Below are positions 36,645 through 46,714 of a DNA stretch of 64,000 nt, piece by piece (positions within the stretch are counted from its first letter, which is position 1; each line of letters begins with the position of its first letter). Under the pieces are notes generated by a model, which was given only the letters and a program-made list of their open reading frames with translations, was not told the origin of the DNA and ran no database searches. The position numbers and the translations under genes were made by a program. Source of the DNA: Centrapalus pauciflorus (Eukaryota; Streptophyta; Magnoliopsida; Asterales; Asteraceae); the NCBI GenBank assembly GCA_020465985.1, contig JAANYP010004689.1, positions 92,501 to 156,500 of the forward strand, given 5' to 3'.

Positions 36645-36990
36645 CTAAAACGGGGAAGCAACCCGCTTAGTGACCCGTGGACTTAAATGAATATGGTGGT
36701 GTTTGGCAAACTGACATAACTCGCAGTATAAAGAAGACAAACTAAAGAATTCAGGATATAGTTTCTTGAGACTGTGAAGAGACAGATGACCTAATCGACA
36801 ATGCATCTCAGATGCATACATGGTTGTCTTAGAGCTTACTAAGAACCATGGTACCTGAGGTTCAAATATGAAAAGTCCATTAGATTCCCGTCCTTTACCA
36901 ATAATCCTTTTTGTCGATAGATCTTGAATGATTAGGAGAGAATGTGACACTAGAATGTAAAGTACGGGCAAGCTTACTAACACAGAAAAT
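36645..36990 (-). pseudogene. Copia E pre-integrase domain
   Basis: YASEMHCRLGHLSLHSLKKLYPEF followed by CELCQFAKHH, the usual histidine and C-x2-C pattern before copia integrase. Upstream, broken frames to 37400 may be protease remains. Confidence 0.82.
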
Positions 36991-37839
36991 TAAATGAAAA
37001 GTTAGGTAGACTCAAGACAGATGGTAATGAAATAGATGGGGTAAGATTAATGGTGTCGGAACCAAGGACTTGAGTAGTTGACCCTTCAGCAATTGTGACA
37101 TTGGATAAAGATGTATGCTTATCGAAATCGGATAGCAAATGATGCCATTTAGAGGAAGAAGAAAAGAGACATTCGGTAGAGTTACCTGCTTCAGCAAAGG
37201 CGGCAGTCGGAATAAAGGCATTTATTGTTCATTAAATCTAAATCCACATAAGCCATTAGACCCAAATCACAATATGACACCAAATCAATGCAAGAACAAC
37301 CCAAAGATTCCAAACCAATGCAGAAGATCGATGGAACCCAAAACCAAGTTCTAACTTGTAACGAGAACCTCCAATATGCTCCAACAAAAGGTTGAATCAA
37401 ACAAGATAGAATGAACCGAAACTCCTCAAGAATACTTAGAACCCCACCAAAACAAATCAGAATTCCTTGTGTGCATCAGAAACAAAGGAACCGTAGCCAA
37501 AAACAAAGAATCACAATCGAAGTCAATAATCAAACCAAATAACTAAAATGAGAAGATCTCACGGGAATCTGATCGGAAAGTGCAAAAGTTGGCGGCGGTG
37601 ACCAGACGACGGCAGTATTGACATTCACGTGCCTACACGCGTAGCGTGGAAAATCGGTAGCGGCGCGTGGAAAACTCATGGGTGACCGGTAGGCGGCGGT
37701 AGGCCTCCGTAGGTACGGTCGACAGACAATTCTAAGAGGGTTTATGGTGGCTGTGAGGGTCAAAACGTAATATAAATGGGTGCACTCTTTCTACTTTCGT
37801 GAACCCTAAACCGAAAGAGGACTGACAACTCTGATACCA

Positions 37840-37979
37840 TGTTAACAGAGTTTTGGAGTGAAAACATATCGTATATCAATCCTTTAAAACTACAACATAC
37901 AACAATATACAAAGACGTGCTAAAACCGTAAAAGCCCATTAACGTAAATGGGCTTTACCTAATTAATTACAATCTAACA
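37840..37979 (-). repeat. Copia E 5' LTR
   Basis: On the minus strand it runs TGTTAGATTGTAATT to CTGTTAACA, 140 bp, and is followed by TGGTATCAG. It contains a short perfect hairpin (AAGCCCATT...AATGGGCTT). Confidence 0.85.
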
Positions 37980-38040
37980 GCATACAAACAGTTTTCTGAT
38001 GGAGGTGACTAACATGTTACGAGAATTTATCATGTCAACA

Positions 38041-39070
38041 ACGGCGCTGGCCTCGAGGCGAGGCGTTTTTTAGTGAGTCTCCTAGTTGGAGAAAGTCCAT
38101 GCGCAATTAGCTAGGCGGTGTCCTTAGTCGATAAGGCGCCGAGGCCCTAAGGCGTGAGGCGATGGCCTTGACCCAACGGGCCAAACGAGTTGGACAATTA
38201 AATTGACTTATTGTTAAAAACTAAGATAGAACATAATTTTTTTAAAAAAATGAAAATTTATAAAATGGTGTATTAAACAGATTGTTCTTTGGAAAAAATT
38301 TCAAAATTATATAAAATTTATGACTTTTGGTCGTCAACCCGTTTGCTTGAACGGACCCAAATTGCCACCCCTGGCCTTAGTCAATGTAGGGTTTTTTCTG
38401 TTTTTTTGTTCTCTAAATTTCTAAAACACTATGGTTGTTTGGTTGTCAATTAGGAAACATTAAATATAGTAGGAAACAAGGAAAATATGAATACATCAAG
38501 GATTAGCACGTAAAACTCTCCCTATCTCTTTTCTATGATTCCTCTTTTGTTCTTCCTCTGCGTCTTTGTCCTACACTACATGCTACATCACGAGAGTTGT
38601 AAGTGTGCAACAAAATCAAAAGGTATAATTGCATGGTTAGTAATCCAACTTTCTAGTTCTTTATCATTCTTGCATTTAACCTAGTTTGCAGTGTGCAACA
38701 CAATAAGTCTGCTATCAAGTATTAAAAAGGTATAAAGGTATCATTTCTAGTTCTTTATCATTAGAAATGATACCTTTATAGTTATAGAATCAAAAAAAGG
38801 TACAATCGCTTACGTTTATGTTCATTTTAGACTACTTTTTGTTGGGTTTTAATCATTAAGAACCATATTAATCTTAATATACAGGGTATAATGTTTATAA
38901 TATTAAATTATCCTTTGATTTATGTTTTTATGTTAATACATGTCATATACACTAGCTTGAAAATATTACTAGTAGACTTAGCTCAGGCCCTCGCTTTTTT
39001 GCGCCTCTTGCCTTAATCCCTAATCAGGGTTGGTCGCCTCAGATGCGCTTTTCGCCTTTAACTACCTTGA
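38041..39070. mobile_element. GGCG-rich-ended element, possibly hAT-like
   Basis: The left end has GAGGCGAGGCG and AAGGCGCCGAGG words; the right end (inverted) has TAAAGGCGAAAAGCGCATC and GAGGCGAC. GC-rich ends enclose an AT-rich core that includes a copy of the 33535-type repeat (38160-38375). Such inverted GGCGC subterminal arrays are common in plant hAT derivatives. No target-site duplication was identified. Confidence 0.4.
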
Positions 39071-39343
39071 TGCTTACTCAATATTATATACAAGAATTAA
39101 AAGATGTGTATATTTACTAGGCATGTAAACCTATAGTCTCTTAAAAACTAACAGCTAATCATTTAAATATTTTGAATCCCTCCAAGAAATTATAGCATCA
39201 ACAGAAGATGATATAACAAAACAAAAGTACAAAACATTATATCTAACAAGCACGTACAAGAGCCATTCTAGGTGAATGGTGTGTGAACGAAGCTCAAACC
39301 AAAGAGTAGGGAATAACATGGCATGCATACCTGGCTTCTTGCT
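39071..39343. other. AT-rich spacer
   Basis: No feature recognised. Confidence 0.5.
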
Positions 39344-39346
39344 TCC

Positions 39347-39486
39347 TCATTTGAGTTGATATGGTGTATTAGCACGGTTTGTCTTCATCACTGACAAACA
39401 AGCCCAATTATCCATTGTCAAAAATGTTGCATTGCGAATTTTCCATTCCATGCACCACTTATGTTCATGTTTCAGTTTTCTGCAAG
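39347..39486 (-). CDS. Candidate terminal exon of an unrecognised host gene
   Basis: On the minus strand a CCTTGCAG acceptor-like site precedes an open stretch encoding KLKHEHKWCMEWKIRNATF and ending NTPYQLK at a TGA. Codon use looks coding-like and the region is less AT-rich than its surroundings. I do not recognise the protein, and no matching upstream exon was found, so this is a tentative call. Confidence 0.25.
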
Positions 39487-40201
39487 GAACATAAATCACG
39501 AAATAAGTGAAAGGCAATAGAAAAGCAAAATGTAAGAGGCAACGCAGTCCATTTATCACAGTTTGGAGCATTACCTATCCAAAACAAGTATAAGCCCAAT
39601 GATACATACTAATTTACTCTAGTTCATCATCATCAATGTATTCTTCTACTTCTTGGTTCTAGAGTTTGTCTTTATTTTGTTTAATAATCATCCATAACTA
39701 GTCATCAAATTGTAAGGGTAGCTCTCAAAGAAATCTAGCAAGAACATGTGTCATTTTCTTTAGCTTAACAAAATTTTTCAGAAATCCTGGAAAAATCTAC
39801 AATAAGCATGAAACAAACTACAAAATACAAAGGCAACATAGAGTTTTAAGTTAGAATTCAATATCAATCATCCTTCTTTTCGTTTAACTTGATGATACAG
39901 TGCCTCATATCAAATAAAATCCAAAATGGAAACATTTACCACCATTAGGATTGAAAAAATATAACATTAATGATAGAAACACAACATTGAGGTAAGCAGA
40001 GCTATCCTTTCATCCATAAAAAAAAAAATATTAGAAATCAGTCTCTTAGAAACAAACAAATTAACAAATTATCCAGATACAAAACTAAAAGATACCAAAG
40101 ATTGAAAAAAAATCAAGTCTCTCTAGTGTCAGCCATGAAGAAGGAAGATAATGAAGTCTATTACGAAAAGAAATTCAATCTCTAGAAGTGTTGATGAAGT
40201 C
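39487..40201. other. Spacer, nothing recognised
   Basis: AT-rich DNA. Could contain further exons of the candidate gene at 39347-39486, but no splice-bounded coding stretch stood out. Confidence 0.4.
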
Positions 40202-40210
40202 GATTAGGAA

Positions 40211-41444
40211 TAGGGCCAGCCCTGTTTACCTGGGCCACCGCCCAGGGCCCATAACAATTAAGGGGCCCAAAAAAAATTTGTTTAGCATATACCTAGCCCA
40301 AAAAATGAAGCGTTTCCTGAATTCCTTCTTGCCCATCACTGCTCTTGTTTTCCTTGCCCATTGCGATGCCTCACGCCTCAGTGCCGACCTCACCATGATT
40401 TGACGATCGACGAGAATCAAGGCGTGGACGTCTCACCAAAATCAAGATGTGTGACGGTCGCTCTCCTAGCCTGCCCATCGTTCGTTTTTCGTATTTCACT
40501 CGACACTCCATTCGCCTATCGTTCTACACTTCCGACTTCTACAACTCGTATCTCACTCGACGCTTTTGGTGTTTCGGTCTCTTATTCCTAATCAATCGTC
40601 TTCTGATCTTCTTCAATCTACAACTTAAATACTCAATAGTTTGATTTTTCCTTAATTTCATTAGATCGTCAATTTCCAATTTCAAGTGTTCTGCAACTCA
40701 AGTGTTCATTCAACAGAAACATCAAAACCCTAACAAAGGTAAGTTTTTAATCCCTTGTGCTTTTATTTAATTAGTTTGATTTTTTTGATCATGAAATTGA
40801 ACACTATTTAAAAGTTTTTAGCACACTTCTGACGTGATTTAAGGTCCTGGAGAAATGTCCAGGCCATAGGCTTCTTATACACACTGACACACACAAAGGA
40901 GATTGAAAACATATAAATTACCTTTAAATCTTGTAGATTGTTGCTTGATGACGCCGTACTGTTGATTTTACAGGGAAATGTTGCATCAATTCTTGTTCTC
41001 AGAGACAATGTGGATAGAGATGATAACTATGTGCTCAAGTGTGTGTAAATTTTGAAATGCTGATGATAGAATATGATTAATCTAACATATATGCTACATG
41101 TTATTATGTTAAGTTTTGATTTAAATGATTTTTTCTCGGAACTAAAAGTTTTACAAATTACTTTGTCAAAACCTTAATGTCGGCGGTTGAAATTTTAGAG
41201 TTTGTTAAAGTTGCGGATTGTTATCCAAATATTTGTATTGCATACCGCATATTATTATAATCCTATTAATGATTTTGCATCTAAAATTGGTAAATTTTTC
41301 TAATTTTTTTGCAATGGCAGGTTGAGATGTTTTAAAGATTTGAGATTAACAACGGTCACCATCATCAAATTGTAAGTTTATTTTGTGTGTGTAAACAAAG
41401 GACCCATTTTAAGGGTTTGCCCCGCCTCAAAAGTGATAGGACCT
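40211..41444 (+). mobile_element. Class II element with 9-bp TSD, probably hAT-related
   Basis: GATTAGGAA occurs at 40202-40210 and 41445-41453, flanking a 1234-bp element. The left end TAGGGCCAGCCCTG with CGCCCAGGGCCCA is the style of plant ZMYM1-like hAT elements. The right end, inverted, is AGGTCCTATCAC and matches only loosely. A 9-bp duplication would also fit Mutator. No transposase survives. A plus-strand ACAG acceptor at about 40974 followed by GNVASILVLRDNVDRDDN is an exon-like oddity inside. Confidence 0.6.
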
Positions 41445-41585
41445 GATTAGGAACCAATCAGTGGGCACAAACAGAGAGAACATAGAGATTGTTCTGAGGA
41501 TTCAATTATTAACTGGTTGATGAGCTCATGAGCATTAATAAAAACTTATGAAAACTTCTAATCCTACAAACAGAGAGAATGTTAC

Positions 41586-41622
41586 CTAAAAATCGAGATT
41601 GTTCTGCAGAGAATTCGATCAT
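41586..41622 (-). CDS. Candidate first coding exon of an unknown host gene
   Basis: On the minus strand a pyrimidine-rich 5' UTR-like stretch (about 41860-41623, with CTTCTTCTT runs and AAACCCTAAATTT) leads to an ATG encoding MIEFSAEQSRFL and a G|GTAACA donor. This has the texture of a plant first exon but is too short for identification. The hAT-like element at 40211-41444 would lie in its first intron. Confidence 0.25.
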
Positions 41623-42104
41623 GAAGGAGAATTCGCTAAATTTAGGGTTTGATCAGCAGAGTAGGTGTGGAGTGGGAGCAGATCGGAGATTGAGATGGAG
41701 CGAGAGCAGGAGAAGAAGAAGAAGGAGAAAGAGGTGCAGTCAGCCGGACTAGGAGCCGTTTGAAGCGAGAACCGGTACCAGAGTGAAGTCTGATGAGATG
41801 CGAGAGTAGGAAGAGAGACAGAGTCGACCGAATGGAAGGGCAGGCTCGATTAAATAATGCAATAAAATAATTTCGTTTTATTTTATTTTTTAGGAAGATT
41901 CACCCTGAACTAGTTTATTAATTAACCGTGTACTAAACGGGATAATTAACTAACTGGTTTTTTTAAAAGTTTGTATAAATTTATAAAACTATTATAAAAA
42001 CAACAAATAAAATAGTAATATTATACTGCTAAAGAGATTATTGAAAAGATGTAAACATGTAATTAAAAGTAAAATATATACCTAAGAATTAAATAATAAT
42101 AATA

Positions 42105-42310
42105 AGAGTTAATTGCATAGATGGTCCTTTAACTATCCCCAAATTGCAGTTATCGTCTTTTGTTCAAAAATATTGCAATGTCAGTGTTTTATTTACCAAA
42201 AAGTTGCAATTTAGGTTCTTTCTAACAGAATTCGTTAAATGGTGCCGTTAAGTCAATGGTATTTTCGTCTTTTTAAGGATAAAGGACCTTTTTTGCAATT
42301 TTTCTTATTA
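42105..42310. repeat. Common interspersed repeat (TTAATTGCATAGATGGTCC type)
   Basis: Shows the phrase pattern of a widespread plant repeat: TGGTCC, TTGCA, a CCGTTAAGTCA block and ATTTTCGTC. Non-coding; class uncertain. Confidence 0.4.
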
Positions 42311-42316
42311 ATTGCA

Positions 42317-42339
42317 TTATAATTATAATAATAATAATA

Positions 42340-42385
<46 letters not shown>
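42317..42385. repeat. (AAT)n/(ATT)n microsatellite
   Basis: About five AAT-type units change to about seventeen ATT units, an imperfect palindrome. Confidence 0.9.
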
Positions 42386-42386
<1 letters not shown>

Positions 42387-42407
42387 ATATACAAATACCT
42401 AAGTATA

Positions 42408-42525
42408 GGGTTGTTCATAACCGGATAATCCGAATTTCGGATAACTGAAAAATAGTATCCGAATCCGTACCCGAATTTCGGATTCGGATAACGGATTATC
42501 CGAAATTTTTAATACTTTGTAGCTT
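42408..42525. repeat. Palindromic CCGAATTTCGGAT array, possible hAT terminus
   Basis: TAGGGTTGTTCATAACCGG followed by several CCGAAT/ATTCGG words in both orientations. This looks like the end of a plant hAT element and could be the left end of the element encoding the transposase at 44590-46706, but no matching right end was found. Confidence 0.4.
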
Positions 42526-42786
42526 GCCAAAAAAACTAATAAAAGTCATTCATCCAAACATCCGAATATCAGATATCCTAATAATTAACGGAAATACAAA
42601 CTACAAACCACAATAAAAGAACACAACAAGCAAATAAGCAAAGACACAATAAAACATAGTTTTGTTTTAGTGTTCGGAAAGTGGAAATCGTCAAATTGGA
42701 AGCTTGAAACTTGATGAAACACATTTGAGACTTGAAACTTGGAACGTCATGCCATGGTTGACTTATTAATCCTTTCAATCTTTATT

Positions 42787-43314
42787 GGGAAAATGACATC
42801 AAATAGCTCTGAACTTTCGACTTTGTACACTTTTATGTAGTGAACTTTTTTTGTGCACATTTGTTAGTCAAAGTTTCAAAATTGTTCCAATTTGATAGTT
42901 GGCGTACCTGTTAACCAGTTGCTTCTGGTTTCGATGCCTACGTGGACAAATTTTTCATGATGTGGCTACCCGTTTTTATATTATACTCGGTTTTATCTAT
43001 GTGGCAACCCATTTTTTAAAACCACCTGGTTATGAACCCGGTTCATTTTTCATACGATTTAAAAAACCGGGTGATTTTAAAAAACGGGTTGCCACATAGA
43101 TAAATCGGGTATAATATAAAAACAGGTAGTCACGTCATGAAAAAATTGCCCAAGGTAGGCATCGAAACCGGAAGCAACCGGTTAACAGGTACGCCAACTA
43201 CCAAATTGGAACAATTTTGAAACTTTGACTACCAAATGTGCACAAAAAAAAAAAGTTCACTACATAAATGTGTACAAAGTCGAAAGTTCAAAGCTATTTG
43301 ATGTCATTTTCCCC
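42787..43314. mobile_element. Foldback element with 8-bp TSD
   Basis: A 528-bp near-complete palindrome: the left arm GGGAAAATGACATCAAATAG is mirrored at the right end, and the arms of about 240 bp pair almost throughout with a loop near 43040-43065. The flanking duplication TCTTTATT is perfect (42779-42786, 43315-43322). It has no coding capacity. The TSD length suggests hAT-driven mobility. Confidence 0.9.
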
Positions 43315-43489
43315 TCTTTATTTCCAAACCTTTCCTTTGAAAGTCCCTATAACAATTTCACATTACAAAATAATTAGTATTACTATTAAGTATTAAGTGT
43401 TTTATAGAACTCATGAAATAATAGAAGGTACCCAAAGTTAAACAACACTAAAATAGTTGAAAAAATGTATACCTTTACACTTGTGGCTG

Positions 43490-44370
43490 TTTGATAACAT
43501 TTTCCATTAAGTGTTGTCTGGATTTAGAGCTGTCTGGGTTAAATAATGTTGACTAGAGAAATAACTGAATTAGATAATTACTGTTTGATTGTTTCGTTAA
43601 CTCAATGGTCTGAATTTTGGAATCAATTAAAAACATGTAAATATTTGTTTCCGTTTGTTGTTTTGGAATGTGTATTTCAAACACAAGAATGAGTATCTCT
43701 CTTTTTATGGCTCTGCTCCGTTCATCTACTATTTATTTCTGTGCTATTTCTTCACCCTCTTCCTGTTCTTAGTCCAATCGCTTCTCAACTTTCGCCATTT
43801 CAAGACTCTGTACTACTGTGAAAGCCTCCCGTTTACCATTTACGTCATCGATCCCCCGGTTTTCTTCTGCACCTTGCGTAGAGAAGGAGACCCACGACGA
43901 GAAGGATAACCGCCGAGGAGGTGAGCCGACGGCAGCAGAGAAGGAGACCCACAGTGAGAAAGAAAAACACCGCCGAGAAGGAGAACCGCCAGGCGATGAA
44001 GGAGATGGAGGGCTTGACTGATGGAGGAGATGGAGGTGCTTTACCGATGAAGGAGACGGAGGGGTTGCTCGCCGAGAAGGAGAACCGATGCAGGAGATGG
44101 AGGAGACGAAGGGCTTGACCGATGGAGGAGATGGAGGCAGCGCTCTTTTTTGTTGCTCGGCGAGAAGGAGACGGAGGCGTGCAACATTCCTTTTTGTTGA
44201 GAAAGGAAGGAGTCAAGGAGTATTGTCTGAATGGGGAACACACAACTTCTAATGACTTATTTAATGGGCTGACCGAAATTTCTTCTTATTTCGATAAGTT
44301 ATTATCAAACACAACTTATTTTAAATGGGTTGACCGGATTTTTTTTATTAAGTCCAATAATTTGTAATCA
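43490..44370. repeat. AT-rich-ended block with a GC-rich minisatellite core
   Basis: The outer parts (TTTGATAACA near 43490; TTTGATTACAAATTATTGG inverted at 44370) are loosely inverted. The core (about 43880-44200) is made of degenerate GAGAAGGAGA, GATGGAGGAGATGGAG and GGGCTTGACCGATG modules. Open frames in it lack stops because of the repeat. Possibly a non-autonomous TIR element that has captured exon-like sequence. Confidence 0.35.
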
Positions 44371-44589
44371 AATGTGTTTCATGACTTTCATCAACCGTTT
44401 CGTCAATGATAATGGTGGGTTGTTCCAAAGTTAAATCTTTCAAACCTATAATCAAAAAATTGTTGTTACAAATTATATACATATATATATATATATATGA
44501 AATGAATCAATTGTATATTAACAATGTAATTTAAAACTAACCTTCTTCCATATACTATATTCCAAGTAAGAAGTCTTCAATTATTATGC

Positions 44590-46706
44590 GACTATTAGAA
44601 GGACGAAGCCAATCTTAAGCACAAACTAGAGCTTCCACCATTTTGGGAGCCAAAGAAGTTCGGAAAGAATCAAGTACCCGTCCTTCGGTGCTAAAAGCGG
44701 ACTCGGATGCAACCATAGAAACCGGAATAGAAAGTAAATCTCATGCCATTTTATCAAGGATGGGATACCTACATTGTTGAACCTTCCACCAATTTAATAT
44801 GTCGAAATTTGAGCCCATGGGTTCACGATATTCCGCCAAATATTTGTCTAGCTCCGTCTTACTCACATTGCTTTGTGAACTCCCCATATCATTTTCAAAA
44901 TCGATATTGACATACATATCAACATCCATCACATTCACAACCTCTTCGCCCCACACATGATTAGCATTAGCAGACGATGTCACCTCCTCGTCCATCTTTT
45001 TTAAAGGCGTGAAAGATTCATACTAATCAAATAAAGTATGCAAGTTGCAGTCTAGGTTAAACAGAAAAGCACTTCCACTTTTGACGTCAAACATTTTTTC
45101 AACTATCCAAACAACGTATTACCATTTGCGCCTCGGATCAAGAACACCCGCAATAACAAAAAGTGATTTAGCTTCTCAACATTACCCCAATACTTCTTAT
45201 ACTTAACTTGCATCTTAAGTGCCATGTCTTTGATGGATTTATCGGCATGATTAGTCAATCCATCAATCAATCTACCAATACCAAAAATCTCATTCACGTA
45301 ACCATTAGAAGTTACAAATCGAGAACCTGAAAATCTCAATGTTGCATCATAAAAAATTTTCAAAAATGGCAACAAAGCACTAACATTCATCCAATCTGTG
45401 TCATCAATCAAACCACCATCACTCTTTTTCATCTCCTTCTCACAATTAGAATCTTTTAAAATCAAGTTGGAGAATGATTTCCTAAATTTTACGGCACTTT
45501 CAAGCATAAAAAAAGTAGAGTTCCATCTTGTATCCACATCCATGCATACAAGACTCTTACTTTCTATTTTTTCTTCATCAACACAAAGCTTAAACTTTTG
45601 AAGTCTTGCACGAGAAGACCTCACATACTTTACAAGAGCACGAACTTTTCTAACAGATGAACTAACATCATGTAAACCATCTTTGACAACAAGATTTAAA
45701 ATGTGAGTTGCGCATCTCATGTGTAGAAAAGCTCCTTTTAACCCACTAGATTCCCAATGATTAAACACTTTTCTCAAATGTTGAAGAGCCATATCATTAG
45801 AAGAAGCATTATCCACAGTAACAGTCAATACATTCTTTAAACCCCATTCAATTAAACACTTCTCAATCGATCTACCAATTAATATCCCCGAGTATGACCA
45901 GCTATCGGACAAAAGTTAATAATTCTTTTGTGTAAACACCAATTATCATCTATAAAATGCGTTGTTAAACACATATAGCTCAAATTTTGACCCGAAGTCC
46001 ATGTATCAGTGGTGAGACAAACTTTAGATGACAAATTTTTAAAGATATCCAATAATCTTTTCCTTTCATCAATAAAAAGAGTGTAACAAATCTTGTTGCA
46101 GTAGATCGTGAAGGCATAAGAAAATGAGTATTTATTGTCTTGCAAAACTCACGAAAACCAATTCGTTCAACAAAGTTAAAAGGTAACTCGTCAAGAATCT
46201 ACATTTTAGCAAGAGCTTTTCTAATAACTTCTTGATTGAATTCCCACAACTTAGGAATTGTTACATTTTCAATAGAATCATAATCACTAACACGTGTTTT
46301 CGATTCAAGATCAATAAGTTTTTGTTTTTTGTCCATGTTTGCTGGATATTTTTTTCAAGCACTAATGTGGTTTCACAAAGGAGTTGTTCCCTGTTTACTT
46401 GCACAACCAATATGTTTACGACAATAGCTACATTCCGCAACATCTGGAATACCCGAATCTAGATAATGTTCCCACCAAACCGATCTTTTTTTTTATTCCA
46501 AATGGAGAAGAACCACTTACAGTGGGTGCATGTGGTGGTTTACCGTTGTCATCCTCTTTTGAATTTGATGTTTTTTTATTCTTTCCTCTACTCCCTTTTG
46601 CCTTCTTCTCGGCTAAAACCTCATTCTCCGACACAACTTCACAATCATCGTCGCTAGAATCATCATCTATAAGCTCACGATTCTTGCTTGAATCATCCAC
46701 ATCCAT
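44590..46706 (-). pseudogene. hAT transposase (BED finger, RICESLEEPER/DAYSLEEPER-like)
   Basis: The ATG at 46704-46706 opens an acidic N-terminus (DDDSSDDDCEV). A BED-type zinc finger follows around 46420-46470 (WWEHYLDSG, CSYCRKHIG). The catalytic fold has LTTDTWTSGQNLSYMCLT (first Asp, about 46000), TVDNASSNDMA (second Asp), MRCATHILNLVVKDGL and TRWNSTFFML. The C-terminal dimerisation domain has ELDKYLAEYREP, FDILNWWK, SIPVSMVASESAFS and RVLDSFRTSL. Two stops fall where CGA and CAA codons are expected (44740 and about 44617), and frameshifts lie near 46145, 45900 and 45000. Dead, but recently enough to keep every domain. Confidence 0.9.
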
Positions 46707-46714
46707 TGTTTCTA

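Larger units (their letters stand above)
35750..37979 (-). mobile_element. Truncated Ty1/copia element E
   Basis: On the minus strand a 140-bp 5' LTR (37840-37979) and PBS (37831-37839) are followed by leader, pre-integrase domain and integrase, then the sequence ends. Most of gag, RT, RNase H and the 3' LTR are missing. It lies outside the folate gene. Confidence 0.85.

Noticed and set aside
43818..44243. Open frames on both strands through the GGAGA minisatellite
   Set aside because: Stop-free only because of repeat composition; no domain and no agreement between frames.
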